Of a stretch of DNA of 64,000 nt, positions 50,137 to 57,471 are shown piece by piece. The first letter of the stretch is position 1. Each line of letters begins with the position of its first letter. The notes under the pieces were generated by a model, which saw only the letters and a program-made list of their open reading frames with translations, had not been told where the DNA came from and searched no databases. Source of the stretch: JAPLJU01 sp036725345 (lineage in GTDB: Bacteria; Desulfobacterota; Syntrophia; Syntrophales; UBA2192). The position numbers and the translations under genes were made by a program. The DNA lies in contig DAIMEJ010000013.1 in NCBI GenBank assembly GCA_036725345.1, forward strand, positions 19,514 through 83,513. The letters run 5' to 3'.

Positions 50137-50229
50137 TATTGGCAACCCTGCTGCCATGTCCAGGATCATCGCTGGGTTTAGGCCAGAAGCTTTGCGTCCC
50201 CGCCTTTCGGCGGGTTTGCCTTTTTCAAA
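50137..50229 (-). ncRNA. Cyclic-di-GMP-I (GEMM-I) riboswitch
   Basis: On the minus strand the hallmarks run in order: GGCAAACC, a CGAAAG-capped hairpin (CCGCCGAAAGGCGG), GGGACGCAAAGC, then CTGGCCTAAACCC, a second arm, and GGTTGCCAAT closing the outer stem. This mirrors the Vibrio Vc2 aptamer closely, including the GNRA tetraloop (GAAA) and its receptor region. Beyond the aptamer, GGCACC (minus strand, 50129-50124) can pair with the GGTTGCC closing strand and is followed by ATTCTTTTC. A competing terminator-like stem is therefore possible. The gene controlled starts at 50000. Confidence 0.88.
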
Positions 50230-50300
50230 CGAAAACTATCGCGAATTATATCGTCTAAATCTCTAAAAACTTTAGATAAAAAACATTTTTGAATCTGACT

Positions 50301-51182
50301 TTACCTCGCCGGACTGCCCCAGGGTGGAGGTCCCTTTCCGGGAGTGCCCCACGGTGCGCCGATTCCTTCCGGTGCCTTCTTCCCGGGCGGGGCATTGAAG
50401 ACTTTTCTGTCGCTTTTCGGAATGCCCGTGGAAATGAAATGCTTCGAACGGTGCGCCCCGATTCCCGGGTAGGTTTTACCGTGAAATCTCGCCACGGGAT
50501 CAATCCGGAATGTCCGGTGGCTCCCGACGTCATTGAAATGGTTCGAGACGAACTTAACTTGTTTTCGCACGACCTTGTGCCTGTGAAAATCGTTCAGAAC
50601 GAAAAACCCGGGGTACCAGAAACCCCGGCACCAGAACGGATAGGGGACCCAGGCATAGAGATAATAGTAGTCAGGCGGCGGATTGTAGTAGGTGACGACC
50701 GGCGGCCCTGCGTCGGCATAATAGCCGTTTATGGCTGAGGGGTTGGGGTAACTCTCAGTGTCTGACGGCTCGGGACGGTAAGAGGTGTCACCCGTGTACG
50801 GAAGAACGGACAAGCCGAAGGCAGCGGTAACGGCATTGAACCTCTGCAGGGCTTCCTGGCTTCCCAGCGACAGTCTCCCGGCATCTGCGGCATCGACGAC
50901 GGCTGCCTGCAACTCACCCACAATGTCGGGCGTTACAGGGTAGTCGGCGATCCAGCCGTTTCGAGGGGCGATACCGGCGTCTCCGAGTCGACTTTCGGCC
51001 TCGATCTCGTCCCGCGTCGACCCCATGTCAAGTGCCGGCAGCAGTTCAACGGCAAAGTCCCCTTCGCGAACGAGCGGCGCCTCTACCGGCGGCGGGCCCT
51101 GTGCCTGAAGAAGCGCCGGCAGAAAAAGCAGGAATACGAAGGCCGCGTGCGAACAGACGACCCTGAAACGGCGTCCTTTCAT
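50301..51182 (-). CDS. Exported protein of unknown function, aromatic-rich core
   Basis: 293 aa from ATG 51182 (MKGRRFRV), preceded by GGCGGGG; an upstream in-frame ATG at 51203 is less likely. A signal peptide is clear (VVCSHAAFVFLLFLPALLQA, cleavage after AQ). After a Pro/Glu-rich part comes an unusual aromatic block with YYNPPPDYYYLYAWVPYPFW and FWYPGFFVLNDFH, then a basic His-rich tail and a Gly/Pro-rich end (GTPGKGPPPWG). I recall similar aromatic blocks in uncharacterised deltaproteobacterial proteins but no function. It is probably located in the periplasm or cell surface. Confidence 0.72.
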   Translation of the reverse strand: MKGRRFRVVCSHAAFVFLLFLPALLQAQGPPPVEAPLVREGDFAVELLPALDMGSTRDEIEAESRLGDAGIAPRNGWIADYPVTPDIVGELQAAVVDAADAGRLSLGSQEALQRFNAVTAAFGLSVLPYTGDTSYRPEPSDTESYPNPSAINGYYADAGPPVVTYYNPPPDYYYLYAWVPYPFWCRGFWYPGFFVLNDFHRHKVVRKQVKFVSNHFNDVGSHRTFRIDPVARFHGKTYPGIGAHRSKHFISTGIPKSDRKVFNAPPGKKAPEGIGAPWGTPGKGPPPWGSPAR

Positions 51183-51242
51183 GTTGCCCCGCCTTTTAAA
51201 CACGCATCGTGACCCGGGATTCGCAAAAAATCCCGGTGTCGG

Positions 51243-51419
51243 CTACGGCCCATCCGCCTCGATATTGTCACTGCCTTTCTTGCTCTTGCCGCGAAGCCCG
51301 CTGACTTTCTCCTTGATTTTTCGGGGACCAATCAGAAAGAAGGTCGCCGTACCGGCGCCGACGGCGGCAAGCGACGCAAGCGTCCATAAACCGACTTTGC
51401 TCTTCTTGTTTATCTTCAT
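51243..51419 (-). CDS. Small membrane protein of 58 residues
   Basis: ATG 51419 follows GAGGAGG (minus strand, 51432-51426) at six bases, good evidence for translation. The protein begins MKINKKSKVG, has one hydrophobic segment (LWTLASLAAVGAGTATFFLI) and ends with a basic, then acidic tail (KIKEKVSGLRGKSKKG). No family recognised. It lies 60 bp upstream of the exported-protein gene at 50301-51182 on the same strand and may be co-transcribed. Confidence 0.65.
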   Translation of the reverse strand: MKINKKSKVGLWTLASLAAVGAGTATFFLIGPRKIKEKVSGLRGKSKKGSDNIEADGP

Positions 51420-51432
51420 GTGCAACCTCCTC

Positions 51433-51991
51433 TATTGGAATTTCGGGTGTTCAGGATGATTTGTGCGCTTCATTCAGATTTCAAAAATCGTCCTCACCGG
51501 CGCGGCCGGCATGGCCAGGGCGTCGCGAAGACAAGAAAAGTGATCGTGAGCGACAGGTTTTCAGGTTCAGTATGCAAAAAGTTGTCAATAAAAAAATCGG
51601 TAAATACCCCATTTGACACTTCTGAATTTCTTAGCCGCCTAATACTTTAGCTGATAATCGTTTAAGTGTTCATTCCAGTGTTATTTCCCGCGAAATGACA
51701 GGTAAAAAAAGAGGTGTACGGCCGGGGCGGAATGGGTGCTGAAATCCCCGACTAAATGCGGTCTTGACAAAATACCACGATATATTTAGAAGCACGTTGC
51801 GGGCGGATTTGCGGGTTTTTCAGCCCGTCTTTATGCGCCGCGTTGTGGATTGAAACGGGAAGTGAGGCGCGGGCAGGCACGCCGCCCGCGGTTTTGCCCC
51901 TGGAGACTGAGGGGATTCCGCGGCCTTTATGATGCGGCGGCGGCTCCCGGGGCCTCCGGAAGAACGAAAAAAAGAAAAGGAGGGAACCATC
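51433..51991. other. 559-bp intergenic region without a recognisable gene
   Basis: No coding frame with family resemblance. A TTGACA occurs at 51764-51769, but no -10 box stands at 16-18 bp from it, so a promoter is only weakly suggested. AAGGAGGG at 51978-51984 is the ribosome site of the ligase gene. The region 51420-51700 is relatively AT-rich and marks the divergent border between the leftward small-protein genes and the rightward ligase gene. Confidence 0.45.
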
Positions 51992-53545
51992 GTGAAAGGC
52001 ATCAACCTGGCGAGTTGTCTTGAGAATTCAGTGCATGCCCACCCGGGCAGGGTGGCCCTGATCATGGAGGAGGATCAGTGGACGTTCAGGGAACTCGACG
52101 CCGAGGCCAACCGGGTCGCAAACGGCCTCGCGGATCTGGGCGTGGAAAAGGAGGACAGGGTGTCGCTCTTTCTTCCCAACTGCGCGGAGTTCCTGTTCTG
52201 GTATTTCGGGGCCTTGAAAATGGGGGCCATCGTCAACCCGATCAACACGATGCTCAAGGAGCGCGAGCTGGAATACGTCATCCGGGACTGCACCCCGAAG
52301 GTCCTTGTCACCGCGGAGGAGCTGGCGGCGGTCCCCCGCCACGTCTGCGGGCTCCCGGGGATCGGGGTCAAGAAAATGATCGTGGTCCGCGGCAAGGACA
52401 CCGACGGGATGGTTGCCCATGAGACGTGGGTGAAGCGGTATCCCAAGACCTTCGACGCGATGGCCGTGGAACAGGACGATCTCGCCGCCGTTCTCTACAC
52501 TTCCGGGACGACGGGGCAGCCGAAAGGCGTCATGCTGACCCACCTGAACCTCTGGACCAACGCCCGGCATTGCGCCGACTGGGCGGAGACGACGTACAAC
52601 GACCTCTCCGTCTGCTCCCTTCCGCTCTTCCATTCCTACGCCCTCACGCACGTGGTGGGCGAACTCTTCATCGAAGGCGGGGCGGTGGCCTGGCTGAAGC
52701 GCTTCGAGCCGACGGCCTTCCTGGATGCCATGGCCCGCCATCGGGCGACGGCGTGCCACTGCGTGGCCACGATGTACTACGCCCTGGTGAACCATCCCGC
52801 CGTGGACGACTACGCTAGCAAAATCCGCCTGCGGTACTGCGTCACCGGGGCGGCGGTGACCCCCGAGCCGATCCTCAAGGCGTGGAACGCGAAGTTCACG
52901 CCCATGAGCGAAGGGTACGGCCTGACGGAGGCGGCGCCCGTGGTCTTCATGAACCCGCTTCCCGGAAAGGGCGTGCAGAAGGTCATGTCCTGCGGGGTCC
53001 CCATCGTCCCGGAAATCAAGGTCGGGGCCGTGAGGGACGACGGAAAGCCCGTGGCCGTCGGGGAAGTGGGGGAGCTCATCATCCAGGGGCCGAACGTGAT
53101 GAAGGGCTACTGGAACAAGCCGGAGGCGACGGCCAAGAGCCTCAGGGACGGCTGGCTCTACACGGGGGACATGGTCAGCTTCGACGAGGACGGCTACTAT
53201 TACATCCGGGACCGCAAGAACGACATGATCAACCGCGCGGCCTTCAACATCTACCCGAAGGAGCTCGAGGACGTCCTCTACACCCACCCGGCCGTTGCCG
53301 AGGTCCAGGTGGTCGGCATCCCCGACCTGGTGAAGGGGGAGGAGGTCGTCGCCTGCCTGGCCCTGAAGCCTGGGAACAAGACCACCGAGGAGGATGTCAT
53401 CCAGTTCTGCCGGAAGAACATGGCCGCCTATAAGGTCCCGAAGTACGTCCGCTTCTTCGATGCCCTTCCGAAGACGGTTACGGGAAAGCTCGAGAAGATG
53501 ACGTTGCGGAAGATCCTCCTGGAGGAGGCGGCACGGAAAGGGTAG
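51992..53545 (+). CDS. AMP-forming acyl-CoA synthetase
   Basis: 517 aa, ANL superfamily. GTG 51992 is chosen because AAGGAGGG stands seven bases before it; the upstream in-frame ATG at 51929 would translate the ribosome site. Motifs: P-loop LYTSGTTGQPKGVMLTH, GYGLTEAAPVVF (A5), WLYTGDMVSFDEDGYYYIRD (A7/A8), PKTVTGKLEKM with the catalytic Lys. This is the medium/long-chain FadD-like pattern. Codon use is visibly richer in third-position G/C than in most neighbours. The thioesterase-fold gene 70 bp downstream could work on the same acyl-CoA. Confidence 0.92.
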   Translation: MKGINLASCLENSVHAHPGRVALIMEEDQWTFRELDAEANRVANGLADLGVEKEDRVSLFLPNCAEFLFWYFGALKMGAIVNPINTMLKERELEYVIRDCTPKVLVTAEELAAVPRHVCGLPGIGVKKMIVVRGKDTDGMVAHETWVKRYPKTFDAMAVEQDDLAAVLYTSGTTGQPKGVMLTHLNLWTNARHCADWAETTYNDLSVCSLPLFHSYALTHVVGELFIEGGAVAWLKRFEPTAFLDAMARHRATACHCVATMYYALVNHPAVDDYASKIRLRYCVTGAAVTPEPILKAWNAKFTPMSEGYGLTEAAPVVFMNPLPGKGVQKVMSCGVPIVPEIKVGAVRDDGKPVAVGEVGELIIQGPNVMKGYWNKPEATAKSLRDGWLYTGDMVSFDEDGYYYIRDRKNDMINRAAFNIYPKELEDVLYTHPAVAEVQVVGIPDLVKGEEVVACLALKPGNKTTEEDVIQFCRKNMAAYKVPKYVRFFDALPKTVTGKLEKMTLRKILLEEAARKG

Positions 53546-53614
53546 GGGGTTGTTTACTGACTTAAGGTGCGCTGAAAAGTGCGCGGCCGCGGATTTTCTT
53601 CATGAAGGACGGTC

Positions 53615-54403
53615 ATGAATCTTTTTGACAGGGACATCATGCTCGAGGATCTGGGAAATTCCCGCTTTGCCGGGGTGATCTCGGATAACTGGTCGGTGAA
53701 CGGCAACCCCAACGGGGGGTATCTCATGGCGATGATTGCCGGCGCGATGCTCCGGAAGAGCGACAAGAGGGAGACCCCCACGGTTACCGCGAATTATCTC
53801 TCCCGGTGTGTCCCCGGCGAGGTGGAGATCCGCGTTTCGGAAATCGCCCGTTCACGGCAGTTCACCCGTTTCGAGGCGCGCCTCTCGCAGACGGGGGAGG
53901 AAAAGATCAGGGCCCTCGGCACGTTCGCTGCGGGGAACAACGGCTGTGGGATCGAACGGTATGAAACGAGGGCTCCGGAACTTGCCCCGGTCGGGGAATG
54001 CGTGCGGATACCCGATATGCCGAAATACACCCTTTTTCAACAGCTCGACCTCCGGCTCGACCCCGCCTGCGCCGGCTGGCTTACGGGAAGACTGGCGGAT
54101 GTGTCGCTGAACAGGGGCTATCTCAGTTTTCGTGACGGGCGCTCCGTGGATCTCCTCTCGCTTTTTCTGATCATCGATGCCATGCCGCCCGCGGCCCTGG
54201 CCACGCAGGGCATGACGTCATGGGTCCCGACGGTGGAGCTTTCCGTGAACGTCAGGAACCTGCCGCGGACCGATCGGCTCCGTTGCAGTCTCAGGACCCG
54301 CTTCATCACCTGCGGGCTCCTAGAGGCGGACGGCGAAGTCTGGGACGATGAGGGCAGACTTGCGGCGATCTCGCGCCAGATTGCCCAGTTCAGGAAAGAA
54401 TGA
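53615..54403 (+). CDS. Acyl-CoA thioesterase-like protein (double hot-dog fold)
   Basis: 262 aa with two hot-dog repeats, as in TesB-like thioesterases (4HBT_3-type). Repeat 1 holds NWSVNGNPNGGYLMAMIAGA and TANYLSRCVPGEVEIRV; repeat 2 holds LLSLFLIIDAMPPAALAT and SWVPTVELSVNVRNLP, ending in DDEGRLAAISRQIAQFR. The NPNGGY segment is where acyl-CoA entry residues lie in the family. It hydrolyses or binds an acyl-CoA, probably the product of the ligase just upstream. An inverted repeat at 54477-54497 closes the unit. Confidence 0.85.
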   Translation: MNLFDRDIMLEDLGNSRFAGVISDNWSVNGNPNGGYLMAMIAGAMLRKSDKRETPTVTANYLSRCVPGEVEIRVSEIARSRQFTRFEARLSQTGEEKIRALGTFAAGNNGCGIERYETRAPELAPVGECVRIPDMPKYTLFQQLDLRLDPACAGWLTGRLADVSLNRGYLSFRDGRSVDLLSLFLIIDAMPPAALATQGMTSWVPTVELSVNVRNLPRTDRLRCSLRTRFITCGLLEADGEVWDDEGRLAAISRQIAQFRKE

Positions 54404-54430
54404 GCATTTTGATGATCATCCGCAAAGAGC

Positions 54431-54458
54431 TGGGGTCAGGCTTTGATAATTTGATATT
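54431..54458 (+). repeat. 28-bp dispersed repeat, copy A
   Basis: Begins TGGGGTCAGGCTTTGATAAT and is identical over 28 bp to 55001-55028. The two copies lie 570 bp apart in the same orientation and bracket the gene at 54512-54967. A third, diverged copy is at 49399-49425. Confidence 0.85.
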
Positions 54459-54476
54459 AAACGTTGACCGGCGGGA

Positions 54477-54497
54477 AAAAGGGGCCTGTCCCCTTTT
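54477..54497. terminator. Bidirectional intrinsic terminator-like hairpin
   Basis: AAAAGGGG (54477-54484) and CCCCTTTT (54490-54497) pair around CCTGT. The T-run on each strand suits convergent termination between the thioesterase gene (+) and the leftward gene ending at 54512. Confidence 0.6.
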
Positions 54498-54511
54498 AGT
54501 TTAAAACTGAC

Positions 54512-54967
54512 TCACGGGCAGGTCGGGCCACGGATTTCAAGGTGTCTCCCGGGTGCGTCCGGTTTGGCTGTGATCCGCGCGACGGCACCTTCATTTAAAA
54601 CGCACGCCGGCCCCGTTGACGGCGGGCCGTCGATGACACGCCGCGCCACGCAGACGTAGACCTCCCCGCCGCTTTTATCCACGAATAGAAGACCCCAGTG
54701 TGTCTCCCCCAGGCAATCGGGGCCCTTCCACGTGTTTCCGGATTCGGCCCCGGACCCGAAAGGGTATACCCGCTCCCACTCATGGGGCGCCAGGTCCTTC
54801 ATGTGGGCCGCCGTCGCCCCCGACCGGACGAACTTCTTCAGGTTCCTTTCGACATCGCGCCGGGCCCTGTTTGACGGCTCATTGACGACGCTCAACCAGG
54901 CGGCAACCAGGCCAACCAGAAAGAGGGCAAAGAAGGTAATGAATATCTTTTTCCCTGTCAGTTTCAC
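54512..54967 (-). CDS. Membrane-anchored or exported protein of unknown function
   Basis: 151 aa. A short basic start (MKLTGKK) and a hydrophobic segment IFITFFALFLVGLVAAWLSV form a signal anchor. The rest is soluble, with HEWERVYPFGSGAESGNTW, GLLFVDKSGGEVYVCVARRV and several Cys (about 84, 106, 123 and 150) that could form disulfides outside the cytoplasm. No family recognised. It is enclosed by two identical 28-bp repeats (54431-54458 and 55001-55028), which hints at insertion as a unit or at repeat-linked regulation. Confidence 0.65.
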   Translation of the reverse strand: MKLTGKKIFITFFALFLVGLVAAWLSVVNEPSNRARRDVERNLKKFVRSGATAAHMKDLAPHEWERVYPFGSGAESGNTWKGPDCLGETHWGLLFVDKSGGEVYVCVARRVIDGPPSTGPACVLNEGAVARITAKPDAPGRHLEIRGPTCP

Positions 54968-55000
54968 GACGCAAGAATACCTCTATGGTTTGTATCGGCG

Positions 55001-55028
55001 TGGGGTCAGGCTTTGATAATTTGATATT
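55001..55028 (+). repeat. 28-bp dispersed repeat, copy B
   Basis: Identical to copy A at 54431-54458. It lies just beyond the stop of the HD-domain gene (55039) and 34 bp upstream of the start at 54967. Confidence 0.85.
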
Positions 55029-55038
55029 TGAACAATCA

Positions 55039-55584
55039 TTACCCGAAGAGTATTTTCACCTCCAGGGCATATCTTCGGAAAAGCGATGTCGCCGCTTCAC
55101 TTTCGCCCGCCCTCGAATTAAAGATTTCGGCAAGAGAGCGGTAATACCACTCCTGGTCGTCCTTCGGGCGCCTGAAGCGGCCCCAGACGGACTCTCCGTC
55201 TTTCTCGACGTCCTCGATGATGCTCTTCACGTTGTCCAGTTTGTCGGCGCAGGAGAGAATGAGCACGTCCATCGGCGCCGTCTTCAAGTAGTCGATGGTG
55301 TGGTTCTTGCGGTTCTCCCAGGTGTCGGACTTGTCAGGCTCTGAGGCTGCCGCCACGAGCGACGCGACTTTGTCCCCGAACTCTTCCCTGATTTCTCCGG
55401 ATGTCACAGGAGTGTCCTCCGTTGTGTCGTGAAGGATGCCTGCAACGACGACCTCCTCCGGGCAACCGTACTCGATGAGGATCTTCGCGACGTTCAGGGG
55501 GTGAATGAGGTAGGGTATCCGGGTGCCCTTGCGGTAGTGATCCCTGTGCGCCCTGGCGGCGAATTCTATTGCGCGGAATATCAT
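55039..55584 (-). CDS. HD-domain phosphohydrolase, small SpoT/Mesh1-like
   Basis: 181 aa. The HD signature is GILHDTTEDTPVT, preceded by the first metal His region IPYLIHPLNVAKIL and followed by CADKLDNVKSI (second Asp of the metal site). This is the layout of stand-alone (p)ppGpp hydrolases (Mesh1 or small alarmone hydrolases) and related nucleotidases. No synthetase or TGS domain is present. ATG 55584 follows GAGGAGAG; in-frame upstream codons to 55617 lack a ribosome site. It may adjust stringent-response alarmones, but other nucleotide substrates are possible. Confidence 0.85.
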   Translation of the reverse strand: MIFRAIEFAARAHRDHYRKGTRIPYLIHPLNVAKILIEYGCPEEVVVAGILHDTTEDTPVTSGEIREEFGDKVASLVAAASEPDKSDTWENRKNHTIDYLKTAPMDVLILSCADKLDNVKSIIEDVEKDGESVWGRFRRPKDDQEWYYRSLAEIFNSRAGESEAATSLFRRYALEVKILFG

Positions 55585-55658
55585 CGTCTCTCCTCTATTC
55601 CTTAAATCAAAGCCCAATTGAAATGATATCTTCTTAAAGGTTTGCCGGCAATCTTTAC

Positions 55659-55686
55659 TTTACTAATACATTTTATTCATTATACT
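55659..55686 (+). promoter_or_regulatory. Predicted sigma-70 promoter for the operon at 55777
   Basis: TTTACT (55659-55664), 16-bp spacer, TATACT (55681-55686) inside an AT-rich stretch. A start near 55693 would give a leader of about 85 nt. Confidence 0.45.
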
Positions 55687-55776
55687 AAAATATATTGTCC
55701 GTTGCTTCTTCACTTGGCCTGAAACCCCATCCACGCCATTTTGTTCCCACCATGTTACGGTCTCAAGAGGTGGCAT

Positions 55777-57426
55777 ATGAAAAATAGAAAGAGCGAAATC
55801 AGTCTCAAGAAACCCGAGACCCCGATCGATCCGCTGGAAGGGCCAAAGCTTGCCCTGGCAGGCCAGATCGTGACTATGGATCCGGCCCGGCGTATCCTGA
55901 AAAAGGGCACAATCTTCATCGAAAAAGGCGGAATCGCAGCCGTGCGGCTCGAGGGGGAGCCATCCCCGGACGGGTTCGAGGCCGTCCCCGTGGTGGATAC
56001 GCAGGGCACCATCTTTCCGGGACTCATCGAACTGCACAATCACCTGAGTTACGACATCCTCCAGCTCTGGGACGTACCGAAGAAGTACGGCAACCGGGGC
56101 CAGTGGGCGGGAATCCCTGAATACCAGCAGCTCATCAGCGGGCCCATGAAGCTCATCGGGACGATTCCCGGCCTGATGCCCGCCGTCGTACGCTTCGTGG
56201 AGTGCAAGTGCCTGCTGGGCGGCGTGACGACCAGCCAGGGCATCGAACTTTACAGCAACAGGGGGGCACGGCGGTTCTACCGGGGCATCGTGCGCAATGT
56301 CGAACAGACGGACGACCCCGGTCTGCCTGAAGCAGGGACACGGATCCCGGACGTGGAGGCAAACGACGCGGAGAAATTCCTTGCGCGCCTCGGGCAGAAA
56401 AAATGTTTTTTGCTGCATCTGGCCGAGGGCATAGACGCGGCCGCGCGCCGCCACTTTTTGAGCCTGGAGTTCAGACCCGGCGAATGGGCCGTCGCCGAGT
56501 CCCTGGCGGGCATCCACTGCACGGCCCTGAACAAATTGGATTATGACATCATGAAAGACAAGGGGGCCTCCATGGTATGGTCTCCTTTCAGCAACCTTCT
56601 CCTCTACGGGGGAACGGCGGAAGTGATCGCTGCCAAGGAAGCGGGTATACGGATCGGGCTGGGCTCCGACTGGTCTCCCTCAGGCAGCAAGAATCTGCTG
56701 GGCGAACTCAAGGTCGCCCACCTGTTCAGCAGGGAGCACGGGGGGATTTTCAGCGATGAGGAAATCGTCGCGCTGGCGACAAACAACGCGGCCGCCATCC
56801 TCCAATGGCAGGATCGCCTCGGGTCCATCGAGGAGGGCAAACGGGCCGATTTTCTCGTGATTGAAGGGACCCCGCCAGATCCCTGCGCGGCCCTGATCAG
56901 GGCCGCCGAACACTCGATTCAGCTGGTCATGATCAACGGTGTCGCGCGGTACGGAACCCCCGAGATCATGAATCAGCTCGGCGCGACGGGCGAAAAACTG
57001 ACCGTGGGAGGGAAAAAGAAAGTTCTCTACCTGGTGCAGAAAACCGCGGACCCCGCCGTCGCGCCCATTTCCCTGAAACAGGCAAAGGCAAAACTACGCA
57101 AGGCGTTGAAGGATCTCCCGAACCTCAAGCCTCCCCCCGCGGTTCCCGCCGGCCGCGCGGGGTTTGAAGCGCCGCTGCAATGGTTCCTGGCGCTGGACGA
57201 ACTCGCCCCGACGGGCATGGATGTGCGCCCCCACTTGCCGATGGGCGGGCAACCCACCATGACCGATGCCAGGGGGCCGGATGTGAAAAAAGCCCCTGTG
57301 GAGCTCAAGCCGCTTAAACTCGATGCCATGACGGTGGCCGATGACGCTGATTTCCTCACTCGGGTGGCGACGGCAAAGAATCTGCCTGATTACATCAAGC
57401 AGGGGCTGCCGCTGTTGTATGCGTAA
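55777..57426 (+). CDS. Amidohydrolase (TRZ/ATZ-like) with extended C-terminus
   Basis: 549 aa from ATG 55777 (AAGAGGTGG before it). Composite-domain amidohydrolase: an N-terminal beta part with LALAGQIVTMD, then the barrel with metal site ELHNHLSYD, a carboxylate/His strand HLAEGID, the IHCTALNKLD strand, and final Asp in GLGSDWSPSGSKN. The C-terminal beta part is GSIEEGKRADFLVIEG. After about residue 425 there is a further 120-residue Pro/Lys/Ala-rich extension not usual for the family. Relatives deaminate or dechlorinate nitrogen heterocycles and nucleosides. It leads an operon with a double UDG-like protein and an M43 protease. Confidence 0.85.
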   Translation: MKNRKSEISLKKPETPIDPLEGPKLALAGQIVTMDPARRILKKGTIFIEKGGIAAVRLEGEPSPDGFEAVPVVDTQGTIFPGLIELHNHLSYDILQLWDVPKKYGNRGQWAGIPEYQQLISGPMKLIGTIPGLMPAVVRFVECKCLLGGVTTSQGIELYSNRGARRFYRGIVRNVEQTDDPGLPEAGTRIPDVEANDAEKFLARLGQKKCFLLHLAEGIDAAARRHFLSLEFRPGEWAVAESLAGIHCTALNKLDYDIMKDKGASMVWSPFSNLLLYGGTAEVIAAKEAGIRIGLGSDWSPSGSKNLLGELKVAHLFSREHGGIFSDEEIVALATNNAAAILQWQDRLGSIEEGKRADFLVIEGTPPDPCAALIRAAEHSIQLVMINGVARYGTPEIMNQLGATGEKLTVGGKKKVLYLVQKTADPAVAPISLKQAKAKLRKALKDLPNLKPPPAVPAGRAGFEAPLQWFLALDELAPTGMDVRPHLPMGGQPTMTDARGPDVKKAPVELKPLKLDAMTVADDADFLTRVATAKNLPDYIKQGLPLLYA

Positions 57427-57471
57427 TCGAATAAACGTCGCTTCAACCGCAAAAGTGGACAAGGAGTCGAC

